A stretch of DNA of 64,000 nucleotides from Pseudaminobacter salicylatoxidans. Its GTDB lineage: Bacteria; Pseudomonadota; Alphaproteobacteria; Rhizobiales; Rhizobiaceae. Where the stretch lies: contig NZ_QGGG01000005.1 in NCBI RefSeq assembly GCF_003148475.1, forward strand, positions 186,001 through 250,000, in the 5' to 3' direction. The translations under genes and the position numbers were made by a program. Numbering within the stretch: the stretch's first letter is position 1; each line of letters begins with the position of its first letter. Of this stretch, positions 33,805 through 41,852 are shown in pieces. The notes below the pieces were generated by a model. That model was not told the DNA's origin. It saw only the letters and a list, made by a program, of their open reading frames with translations, and did no database searches.

Positions 33805-35445
33805 ATGCCCCAAGATCAGAAACCCGTGCTTTCGGTCCGCGACTATTCGCTCGGTTACAAGGTCGGCAGCGACACTCTGAGCGTCCTGAAGACCATCAAC
33901 TTGACGATCAACCGCGGCGAGATCCTTGGCCTTGTCGGCGAATCCGGCTCGGGCAAAAGCTCGATGGCCTCAGCGATCATGCGCTATCTCGCGCCGAACG
34001 CGATCGAGAATGCGGGCGCGATCCATCTGGGCGCTACCGATCTGCGCGCGCAGACCCCACGCCAGCTGGCCGATCTGCGCGGCAGCCGCGTCAGCATGGT
34101 CTTCCAGGACCCGGCAACCGCGCTGAACCCGACCCTGAAACTGGGCGAGCAACTGGCCGAAGTGCTGATGCGCCATCAGGGGCTGACATCCGCGCAGGCC
34201 TGGAAGGCCGGCGAGGAGCGTCTTGCCCATGTCGGGCTGAAGTCCCCCGCCGAGATGATGCACCGCCTGCCGCACGAGGTTTCCGGCGGGGAAAAGCAGC
34301 GCGTGGTCATCGCCACCGCTTTCGCCTGCAATCCCGAACTCATCATCTTCGACGAGCCGACGACCGCGCTGGACGTGATCACCTCGCGCCAGATACTCGA
34401 CCTCTTCGCCGGGCTTCAGGCCGAAACCGGCGTCGCTTCGCTTTACATCTCACATGACCTTGCGCTGGTGGCACGGACAGCCAGGCGAGTTGCCGTGCTG
34501 CAGAAGGGTGAGATCGTCGAGGAAGGCGATACGGTCACGCTGTTCCGCGCACCCCAACACCCCTACACGCGGGCGCTGATCGGCGCCGTGCCGCGCCCCG
34601 ATCGCCGTTTGGTCAAGGCCGATCCCGCGCCCGAAGCAGCCCCTCTGGTCAAGGTCCGCGGCGTCAGCGTGAACTATGGGCGCAAGTCGCTGCTCGACAG
34701 CTTGCTGCGCCGCGATTTCACGCCGGTCGTGGGCAACCGTGCGGTGACGCTCGACATCAAGCCAGGCGAAATCCTGGGCATCGTCGGCGAATCCGGGTCC
34801 GGCAAATCCACGCTTGCGAAGGCGATGACGGGGCTGAACCGATTTGACGGGCTGATCGAGTTCGACGGCAAGCCGGTGCGCGGATTGTCGGATATGGGCC
34901 GCGATTATCGCCGTGACGTCCAGATCGTGTTCCAGCATCCCGACGCTTCGCTGAACCCCCGTCAGCGCATCTCCGAAATCCTCGCACGGCCGATCAGGCT
35001 TTACGGCGGCCGCGACGGGCTGCCGCGCCGCCGCCAGATCGAGGAGATGCTGGAACGCGTGCGCCTGCCCGCAACCTATATCGACCGCTTCCCGCATCAG
35101 CTTTCCGGCGGTGAAAAGCAGCGCATCGCGATTGCCCGCGCCTTCCTGTCGAACCCGCGCCTGGTGATCTGCGACGAGATCACATCGGCGCTCGACGTGT
35201 CGGTGCAGGCCTCGGTGATCGAGCTTCTGATGGAACTGCATCAACAGACCGGTGCTGCCTATATCTTCATCACCCATGACATCAATCTGATCCGGCAGAT
35301 CGCCCATCGGATCGCCGTCATGTATCGCGGCGACCTGATCGAGGTCGTTGCGACCGAGGCTATCGCCGCTCCCGACCGTGCCCCCTACACCCGCGAATTG
35401 CTGGCAGCGGTAACGCCGCCTGCATCACTCACCCTGACTGCATGA
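33805..35445 (+). CDS. Fused dipeptide-type ABC ATPase (DppD-DppF in one chain)
   Basis: 546-residue protein with two complete nucleotide-binding domains. First domain: Walker A VGESGSGKSSMA (~residue 47), signature VSGGEKQRVVIATAF, Walker B LIIFDEPTTALDVITSRQ. Second domain: Walker A VGESGSGKSTLAKAM (~331), signature LSGGEKQRIAIARAF, Walker B LVICDEITSALDVSVQA. The fusion replaces the usual separate DppD and DppF genes. It energises the importer encoded immediately upstream. The same architecture recurs at 38315-39958. Confidence 0.95.
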   Translation: MPQDQKPVLSVRDYSLGYKVGSDTLSVLKTINLTINRGEILGLVGESGSGKSSMASAIMRYLAPNAIENAGAIHLGATDLRAQTPRQLADLRGSRVSMVFQDPATALNPTLKLGEQLAEVLMRHQGLTSAQAWKAGEERLAHVGLKSPAEMMHRLPHEVSGGEKQRVVIATAFACNPELIIFDEPTTALDVITSRQILDLFAGLQAETGVASLYISHDLALVARTARRVAVLQKGEIVEEGDTVTLFRAPQHPYTRALIGAVPRPDRRLVKADPAPEAAPLVKVRGVSVNYGRKSLLDSLLRRDFTPVVGNRAVTLDIKPGEILGIVGESGSGKSTLAKAMTGLNRFDGLIEFDGKPVRGLSDMGRDYRRDVQIVFQHPDASLNPRQRISEILARPIRLYGGRDGLPRRRQIEEMLERVRLPATYIDRFPHQLSGGEKQRIAIARAFLSNPRLVICDEITSALDVSVQASVIELLMELHQQTGAAYIFITHDINLIRQIAHRIAVMYRGDLIEVVATEAIAAPDRAPYTRELLAAVTPPASLTLTA

Positions 35446-35482
35446 CCAAGGGGCTCCCGCCCCGATTTCCCGGAGACCAAGA

Positions 35483-36712
35483 ATGGACCGCAAGGCGCTG
35501 CTTGCAAGCGTGGACGAGAAGGCCTGCCTCGACATCGTGTCGATGATGGTGCGCCACAAGACCTATTCCGAGACCGAGGGCGAGACCGTTCTCGTCCGCC
35601 GCATGGTCGAGGAGATGAAGGCGATCGGCCTCGATGCCGACATGCGCCCCTTCGGCGACAAGGGCCGCGCCAATGCCGTCGGCACCTTCAGGGGCAGCGG
35701 TGGCGGCAAAAGCCTGATTTTCAACGGCCATCTCGACACCAATCCGGTGACGGAAGGCTGGACCGTCGATCCCTGGGGCGGGCTCGTCGATGACAAGTTC
35801 ATCTATGGCATCGGCGTCTCCAACATGAAGGCTTCGGACGCGGCCTATTTCTGCGCCGTCAGGACGCTGAAGCAGGCGGGCGTGAAGCTGAAGGGCGACG
35901 TCATCCTGACCTTTGTCGTCGGCGAGTTGCAGGGCGGCGTGGGAACCGAGGCGCTGCTGAAGGACGGGCTGCGCGCCGACTATTTCGTCAATTGCGAACC
36001 GAGCGATCTGGTCGCCGTGACCATGCACTCCGCCGCGCTGACCTTCTCGATCGAACTGACCGGCGACACCCGTCACCTGTCCAAGCGCGAGGAATCGGTC
36101 GATGCGATCGTGGCGGCCTGCGACCTGATCCCGCGCCTCAACGCCATGACCTTCTCGGGCGCGCTCGGCCCCGATCATGAAGGCGTGAACCGCTGCCATG
36201 TCGGCGTGGTGCATGGCGCGCTCGGCCGCGATCTGGAAGAGTGGCGGCCGCCGCAGGTCGCCGATTTCGTGCGCCTGAAGGGTTCGGCCCGCTATGCGCC
36301 GGGACAGACGCGCGAGGGCGTGCTGGCCGACATGCGCAAGGAGCTCGATGCGCTGGAGGCGCGCTTCCCAGGCCTCAGGGCCGAACTGTCCACCGTGGAC
36401 CGCAACGGCATTTCGCTGATGCCGCCCTTCGAGGTGAAGCGCGACAGTCCCATCGTTCAGGCGATCAATTCCGCCTATGAGGAAGTCCGCGGCGAGACCC
36501 AGCCCACCGGAGCAATCACGCCGACGCGCTTCTACGGCTCGGATGCGGGGCATCTCTACGAACTCGGCGGAATGGAAGGCATCGTCTGCGGCTGCGGCGG
36601 CCGCTACAACACCATGCCGGACGAGCGCGTGGACATTGTCGACTATATCGACATGATCAAGGTCTACATGCTGACCATCCTGAACATCTGCGGCGTGGAC
36701 GACAATGACTGA
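35483..36712 (+). CDS. M20-family protein with altered metal-site motifs
   Basis: 409-residue M20 peptidase-fold protein related to ArgE/YgeY. His-x-Asp is intact in FNGHLDTNPVTEGW (~residue 80). The bridging-Asp motif, normally DMK, reads IGVSNMKASDA with Asn (~110). The Glu-Glu pair reads VVGELQGGVG with Leu in second place (~150). Asp/Glu in NCEPSD and the final His in GSDAGHLYELGG are kept. Two of the usual ligands to the two metals are therefore changed, so a mononuclear or altered activity is possible. Fifth gene of the importer operon; overlaps the M24 gene by 8 nt. Confidence 0.82.
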   Translation: MDRKALLASVDEKACLDIVSMMVRHKTYSETEGETVLVRRMVEEMKAIGLDADMRPFGDKGRANAVGTFRGSGGGKSLIFNGHLDTNPVTEGWTVDPWGGLVDDKFIYGIGVSNMKASDAAYFCAVRTLKQAGVKLKGDVILTFVVGELQGGVGTEALLKDGLRADYFVNCEPSDLVAVTMHSAALTFSIELTGDTRHLSKREESVDAIVAACDLIPRLNAMTFSGALGPDHEGVNRCHVGVVHGALGRDLEEWRPPQVADFVRLKGSARYAPGQTREGVLADMRKELDALEARFPGLRAELSTVDRNGISLMPPFEVKRDSPIVQAINSAYEEVRGETQPTGAITPTRFYGSDAGHLYELGGMEGIVCGCGGRYNTMPDERVDIVDYIDMIKVYMLTILNICGVDDND

Positions 36713-37835
36713 GATCGTCCCGGCGGAGTATGCCTGGCGGGTCGAGCGCGCACGCGCCCTGATGGCGCGCGAGAACTGCGACCTGATGATCCTCGACAGC
36801 GGCGAGAGCCTCGCCTGGATCTCGGGCTATACGGTCTCGGAAACCATGTATCGCGCGGTTTTCCTGCCGCGCGAGGGCGCGCCGTGGTTCATCCTGCGCG
36901 CGCTCGATGAAGCGCCCTGCCGTGAAGGCGGCTGGATCACCGATGTGTCAGGTTATCCCGATACCGCCTCACCCGAGACGTTCATGGTCGAGGAACTGCG
37001 CAGACGCGGCTTTGCGGATGCGCGCATCGGGGTCGATTTCAACTCGGTAAGCTGGAACCCCGCGCGCGCGCAGGTATTTACCACCGCGTTGCCGCAAGCC
37101 CGGTTCGTCAACCTCGTGGGCGCAACGGATTCGCTGCGCTGGGTGAAGTCCGCCCATGAGATCGCGCAGATCGCCAATGCGGCCGCCATCGCCGACAGCG
37201 CCATGGCTCAGGTCGCGGCCGCCGCGCGCCCCGGCTTCACCACCCGCGAGGCGGCCGCCATCGCCGCCGCTTCATTCCTGCGCGAAGGCGCGGACACAGG
37301 CGAGACCGGACCCATCGTGCGCGGCAGCGGCAGCCACGAATTCCTGCATGGTCTTTTCCGCACCGACGAACTCGCTCCCGGAGACATATTGCATGTCGAA
37401 CTGATCCCGCGCGTCGCACATTACGGCGCGCGGATCATGCGCCCGATCCTGATCGGCGCGCCCACTGCGCGCCAGAACGAGGTCGCGGAAGAACTTGTCC
37501 GGCTTCAGGACGCCCAGATCGTGGCTATGAGACCCGGCGCCATCGCTTCCGATGTCGACCGCATCGTGCGGCAGGGCGTGCTCGATGCGGGCTTGCGCGC
37601 CGAGTATGATAATGTCAGCGCCTATACGCTCGGCCTTTATATCCGCACACCCAGAAGCAGCGATTTCTCGCGCGTCTTCCTGCCAGACCAGCACTGGCCA
37701 CTGGAAGAGAACATGGTCTTCCACGTCTACACGACGGCTGAGGGGCTGGGGTTCTCGGAAAGCGTGGTGGTCACGCCCGAGGGTGGCCGTCGCCTGACGC
37801 AGACGCCTCGCCGGATGCTCCTCGCCGGAGAGTGA
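36705..37835 (+). CDS. M24 (creatinase/Xaa-Pro dipeptidase fold) protein without canonical metal ligands
   Basis: 376 residues: an N-terminal creatinase-type domain (~1-135, ARENCDLMILDSGESLAWIS) and a C-terminal pita-bread domain (~150-370). In metallopeptidases the first two ligands are Asp in DAG and sDxTR motifs; here the segment is GDILHVELIPRVAHYGARIM, with Glu and Ala at those places. The usual His-containing motif appears as SAYTLGLYIR, and the first late Glu lies in MVFHVYTTAEG. Only the last Glu (FSESVVVTPEG) seems kept. The pattern recalls creatinase, a metal-independent amidinohydrolase. Probably hydrolyses a non-peptide C-N bond or is a regulatory pseudoenzyme. Last gene of the operon. 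Confidence 0.82.
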   Translation: MTEIVPAEYAWRVERARALMARENCDLMILDSGESLAWISGYTVSETMYRAVFLPREGAPWFILRALDEAPCREGGWITDVSGYPDTASPETFMVEELRRRGFADARIGVDFNSVSWNPARAQVFTTALPQARFVNLVGATDSLRWVKSAHEIAQIANAAAIADSAMAQVAAAARPGFTTREAAAIAAASFLREGADTGETGPIVRGSGSHEFLHGLFRTDELAPGDILHVELIPRVAHYGARIMRPILIGAPTARQNEVAEELVRLQDAQIVAMRPGAIASDVDRIVRQGVLDAGLRAEYDNVSAYTLGLYIRTPRSSDFSRVFLPDQHWPLEENMVFHVYTTAEGLGFSESVVVTPEGGRRLTQTPRRMLLAGE

Positions 37836-38014
37836 AACGCTGCTCTCCCGAGCAAACCCCAGCGCCGGCGGCATTGCTCGTGTTGCCGATCCTTCGCGGC
37901 TCGAATGAAGACATTATCCCGGCAATTTCTCTTCCTGTGACGCCATTTCTTGGAAGTTTGAAATAATTTTTCAAATTCCTATATTAAATGTCGAGATCAA
38001 AAGAGGAATTGCTG

Positions 38015-38167
38015 ATGTCCATGCCCGATAAGAAAAGAGCCGAAAACCGCCACGAGCGCGCAGACAGGATTGCACGACAATATATACTTGCAGAACAGCA
38101 GGAACGCGAAAGAAAGACTGCTCGCCTTCGTGCCATGCGACTGGAAATGGAAAAGGCAGCTGGCTGA
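38015..38167 (+). CDS. Small charged protein of 50 residues, function unknown
   Basis: A short gene with good signals: AGAGGA 7-9 nt before the ATG and a strong hairpin 8 nt after the stop. The product is 50 residues, helical and highly charged, beginning MSMPDKKRAENRHERAD and continuing with an Arg/Glu-rich helix QQERERKTARLRAMRLEMEK without Cys or a membrane segment. Upstream DNA (37945-37985) is AT-rich with the dyad TTTGAAA-N5-TTTCAAA, a plausible promoter/operator. No family is recognised. Such small basic/acidic helical proteins can be nucleic-acid or protein-binding modulators; nothing more can be said. Confidence 0.6.
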   Translation: MSMPDKKRAENRHERADRIARQYILAEQQERERKTARLRAMRLEMEKAAG

Positions 38168-38175
38168 CGGTCATG

Positions 38176-38220
38176 GCTGGAGTCTGATGACGTTTTCTCG
38201 ACGTGTCATCAGACTCCAGC
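38176..38220. terminator. 16-bp inverted repeat, bidirectional terminator candidate
   Basis: Arms GCTGGAGTCTGATGAC (38176-38191) and its exact reverse complement (38205-38220) surround a 13-nt loop. It lies just after the 50-residue gene and before the 3' end of the convergent ABC ATPase gene. The T-tract is weak (TATTTG), so efficiency is uncertain. The remaining bases to 38314 hold no supported gene. Confidence 0.6.
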
Positions 38221-38314
38221 TATTTGTTGAGCATGATGGCACTGCGTGAAAGTCATATGGCTGCTCGCAGGTCAGCAGGTTTTTTATGAAGAAGGTTCGA
38301 CCTGATCGCCGCAG

Positions 38315-39958
38315 TTATCGATCACCCTCGCGTCGCCCGGCGAACAGCCTGTCCAGCCATTCGGGATCCATTTCCGGCACGGACTGCAACAGCCGTTTCG
38401 TATAGGCATCCGTGGGGTTCGAGAAGATCGGCTCGACAAGACCCTTCTCGACGATCCGGCCATGCTGCATCACCACGACGTCGTCAGCGATCGCCTTTAC
38501 GGTGGCGAGGTCGTGGGTGATGAACATCAGCGCCAGTTCGAAGTCCTTCTGTATCCGCTCCAGCAGTTTCAGGATTCCCGCTGCAACCAGCTGGTCGAGT
38601 GCGGAAGTCACCTCGTCGCAGATGATGAATTTTGGCTCCGCCGCCAGCGCCCTGGCAATGCCGATGCGCTGTTTCTGCCCGCCTGAAAGCTCGGTCGGGC
38701 GCCGGTCGATATAGATCTTCGGATCAAGTTCGATCTGGTCGAGCAAGGCGCAAATGCGCTCTTCCTTCGCGCGCCCCTTGAGGCCAAGATAGAATTCTAT
38801 CGGCCGCCCGATGATGTCGCGAATGGTCTGGCGCGGGTTCAGCGCCGTATCCGGCATCTGATAGATCATCTGCACGTGACGCAGGTCGTCGCGACCGCGC
38901 GCCAGATAGTCGGCTTTCAATGTGTGGCCCTCGAAGCGGATTTCGCCGCGCGAAGGCTTCAGCAGCCCGCTGATCACGCGCGCGACCGTCGATTTTCCCG
39001 ATCCGGATTCGCCCACCACCGCCACGGTCCGCCCGCGATGAATATCGAAGGAAACGTCGTGCAGAACCCTGGCCGATCCATAGGCCGCATCCACGCCCGT
39101 CAGGGAAATCACGGGCGTCGCGGAAGGCTCCGCAGGCGCCTGGGCCTCTCGGGCGAGCGAGCGTACAGCCCATAGCGATTTCGTGTAGTTTTCGCGCGGG
39201 GCGGCAAGCATCGTGCGGGTCTCGGCCTGTTCGACCATGTGCCCGTTCTTCAGGACCATGATGCGGTCGGCCATCTGCGCCACCACCGCCAGATCGTGAC
39301 TGATATAGATCGCGGCGGTTCCGAACTGCTCCACGATATTGCGGATAGCCGCCAGCACCTCGACCTGAGTGGTGACGTCAAGAGCCGTGGTCGGCTCGTC
39401 GAAGATGATCAGGTCTGGTCGGCAGGCCATCGCCATCGCCGTCATGGCCCGCTGCAATTGGCCGCCCGATACCTGATGCGGATAGCGGAAGCCGATCTCG
39501 TTGGGCACCGGCAGGCGCATTTTGGTGTAGAGATCGATCGCATCCGCCTGCGCCTGATCAGGCGTCATCACCTTCTTCACCACCGGCACTTCGCAATGTT
39601 GCCGGATGAGCCGGTAAGCGGGATTGAAGGACGCGGCCGCCGACTGGGCGACATAGGCAATGCGCTTTCCACGCAGATCCTGGCGCACCCGCTCGCCGCA
39701 GGCCACCAGATCAATTCCGTCAAAGCGGACAGACCCCGATGCAATGCGGCATCCGTCACGGGTATAGCCCATTGAGGTGAGCCCCAGCGTGGACTTGCCG
39801 GCGCCGGATTCGCCGATAAGGCCGAGTACCTGGCCGCGATGCAGGTCGAGGTCGATCCCGTCCACCAGCCGGGTCCATCCGTTGGCCGACCTGCCTTCGA
39901 TGGACAGGTCCCGTATCGTGAGCAACAGCGAATCCGCTTTCCGGCTGCCTTCCATCAT
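38315..39958 (-). CDS. Fused dipeptide-type ABC ATPase (DppD-DppF in one chain)
   Basis: 547 residues with two nucleotide-binding domains. First: Walker A IGESGAGKSTLGLTS (~residue 43), signature VSGGQLQRAMTAMAMA, Walker B LIIFDEPTTALDVTTQV. Second: Walker A VGESGSGKSTVARVI (~315), signature LSGGQKQRIGIARAL, Walker B FIICDEVTSALDQLVAA. The second Walker B ends in DEV rather than DEP, as in the homologue at 33805-35445 (DEI). Last gene of the 38.3-47.7 kb operon, starting directly after the DppC-like gene. Confidence 0.94.
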   Translation of the reverse strand: MMEGSRKADSLLLTIRDLSIEGRSANGWTRLVDGIDLDLHRGQVLGLIGESGAGKSTLGLTSMGYTRDGCRIASGSVRFDGIDLVACGERVRQDLRGKRIAYVAQSAAASFNPAYRLIRQHCEVPVVKKVMTPDQAQADAIDLYTKMRLPVPNEIGFRYPHQVSGGQLQRAMTAMAMACRPDLIIFDEPTTALDVTTQVEVLAAIRNIVEQFGTAAIYISHDLAVVAQMADRIMVLKNGHMVEQAETRTMLAAPRENYTKSLWAVRSLAREAQAPAEPSATPVISLTGVDAAYGSARVLHDVSFDIHRGRTVAVVGESGSGKSTVARVISGLLKPSRGEIRFEGHTLKADYLARGRDDLRHVQMIYQMPDTALNPRQTIRDIIGRPIEFYLGLKGRAKEERICALLDQIELDPKIYIDRRPTELSGGQKQRIGIARALAAEPKFIICDEVTSALDQLVAAGILKLLERIQKDFELALMFITHDLATVKAIADDVVVMQHGRIVEKGLVEPIFSNPTDAYTKRLLQSVPEMDPEWLDRLFAGRREGDR

Positions 39959-40786
39959 TCAGTCCTTCAATCCGCTGGAGCGATGCAGCATCCAGTCGAC
40001 GACGAAATTGACCGATACGGTCAGGAGTGCGATTGCCGCCGCCGGCAGGAGCGGCGTGATGTCGCCGAACGAGATCAAGGTCGCATTTTCCTTCAGCATC
40101 GAGCCCCAGTCAGCCGTCGGCGGCTGGATGCCCAGCCCAAGGAAGGACAAGGCCGCGATAAACAGGAAGACGAAGCAGAAGCGCAGGCCGAACTCCGCCA
40201 CCAGCGTGGACGCGATGTTGGGCAGAACTTCCTTCACGACAAGCCAACCAAGCCCCTCCCCGCGCAGACGGGCCGCCTCGATGTAGTCCATGGCCACCAC
40301 CGATTGCGCCGAGGCGCGCGCAAGGCGGAATACCGGCGCCACATAGATGAGGGCGATGACGAAGATCATGCTGGCGACCGACGCGCCGACGATGGTCAGC
40401 AGCATCAGTGCGAGAATAAGCGACGGGATCGCCATGATCACGTCGATGATCCGCGACAGGAACCGGTCGACGAAACCGCCCATAACGGCCGCCACAATGC
40501 CCAGCACGGAGCCGGCCCCAAAGGCGATTGCAGTCGCCAGCAGGGCCAGGCCCACCGTATTGCGGGTTCCATAGACGAGCCGCGAGAACATATCCCGGCC
40601 GAGATTGTCGGTGCCGAGCAGGAACGCATCGCTCCACGGCTCGTACTGTCCGCCGACGATCTGGGTCTCCCCATAGGGGGCGATCAACGGCGCAAAGACA
40701 GCGGTAAGCGCGATCACGGCAATCACGACCATGCCGAACCAGGCGGTCGGCGGGGCGCTTTTGAACGTCTGCAGGAAATCCTTCAT
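39959..40786 (-). CDS. ABC transporter permease, DppC-like
   Basis: 275-residue inner-membrane permease. It carries the periplasmic segment FLLGTDNLGRDMFSRLVYGT, and the EAA loop DYIEAARLRGEGLGWLVVKE followed by VLPNIASTLVAEFGLRFCFV. About five to six helices are predicted. It partners the DppB-like gene 10 nt upstream and abuts the fused ATPase gene downstream. Confidence 0.93.
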   Translation of the reverse strand: MKDFLQTFKSAPPTAWFGMVVIAVIALTAVFAPLIAPYGETQIVGGQYEPWSDAFLLGTDNLGRDMFSRLVYGTRNTVGLALLATAIAFGAGSVLGIVAAVMGGFVDRFLSRIIDVIMAIPSLILALMLLTIVGASVASMIFVIALIYVAPVFRLARASAQSVVAMDYIEAARLRGEGLGWLVVKEVLPNIASTLVAEFGLRFCFVFLFIAALSFLGLGIQPPTADWGSMLKENATLISFGDITPLLPAAAIALLTVSVNFVVDWMLHRSSGLKD

Positions 40787-40796
40787 CTTCCCGCCC

Positions 40797-41753
40797 TCAG
40801 CGCTGGTTCATGAGTCTTGGATTGGTGACGATCGACAGGATGTCCGCCAGCAGATTGAGCAGGATATAGGCGGCAGCAAAAATGAGCCCCACCGACTGCA
40901 CCACCATGACGTCACGGTTCGACACCGCATCGACAAGCAATTGTCCAAGCCCCGGATAGACGAACACGACCTCCACCACCACGACACCGACCACCAGATA
41001 GGCGAGGTTGAGTGCGACCACATTGATGATCGGAGCCAGCGCGTTCGGCAGGGCGTGGAAAAGGACGACCCGCATCCGGCTCAGGCCCTTGAGCCTGGCC
41101 ATCTCGACATAGGGGCTGGCCAGAACATTGATGATTGCCGCACGCGTCATGCGCATCATGTGGGCAATCACCACCAGCATGAGCGTCAGCGCCGGCAGGA
41201 ACGAGCGATAGAGCATTTCCGCCAGAGACATCTCCGCATCGATACTGGAAATGGCCGGGAACAAGCTGATGCGGACCGCAAGGAATAGCACGAGCACATA
41301 GGCCACGAAGAATTCCGGCAGGGATACCCAGGTGAGTGCGATCACATTGCACAGCCGGTCGAAGATAGAGTTGCGGTAGAGCGCCGCCAGAATGCCCAGG
41401 ATCAGCGCGGTCGGGACCGAAATCACGGCGGCGAAACCCGCCAGGAAAAGCGTGTTCTTCAGCCGCACGCCCAGAAGGTCGGAAATCGGCCGGCCGTTGG
41501 CGAGCGAGTTGCCGAATTCTCCATGGACCACCCCCCCGAGCCAGTTCATGTAACGATAGAGGGCCGGCTGATCCAGGCCCAGTTCCCGGCGGAAGGCGGC
41601 AACCGTCTCCGGCGTGGCGGACTGGCCGAGGATTTGCTGGGCAAGGTCGCCCGGCAGGAGTTCGACGCCAACGAAGATGAGCGCAGATACGACGACCAGC
41701 GTCACAAGCCCGAGCGCCAGACGTTCGCCCAACAGGATCCAGATTTTTGCCAC
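40797..41753 (-). CDS. ABC transporter permease, DppB-like
   Basis: 318-residue inner-membrane permease with the DppB pattern: LGLVTLVVVSALIFVGVELL at the N-terminus, LGLDQPALYRYMNWLGGVVH, and the EAA loop YVEMARLKGLSRMRVVLFHA followed by LPNALAPIINVVALNLAYLV. It belongs to the importer of the GMC/enolase/aldehyde dehydrogenase operon and starts 99 nt after the binding-protein stop. Confidence 0.93.
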   Translation of the reverse strand: MAKIWILLGERLALGLVTLVVVSALIFVGVELLPGDLAQQILGQSATPETVAAFRRELGLDQPALYRYMNWLGGVVHGEFGNSLANGRPISDLLGVRLKNTLFLAGFAAVISVPTALILGILAALYRNSIFDRLCNVIALTWVSLPEFFVAYVLVLFLAVRISLFPAISSIDAEMSLAEMLYRSFLPALTLMLVVIAHMMRMTRAAIINVLASPYVEMARLKGLSRMRVVLFHALPNALAPIINVVALNLAYLVVGVVVVEVVFVYPGLGQLLVDAVSNRDVMVVQSVGLIFAAAYILLNLLADILSIVTNPRLMNQR

Positions 41754-41852
41754 ATAGCCTCCCAGTCGGACGGAATTTGGCGATACCCTTCCCCGTCCGC
41801 AGCCGCAATGCCGGACGCCCTGCCTCCGGCGCCGGCATTGCCATCAAAGCCC

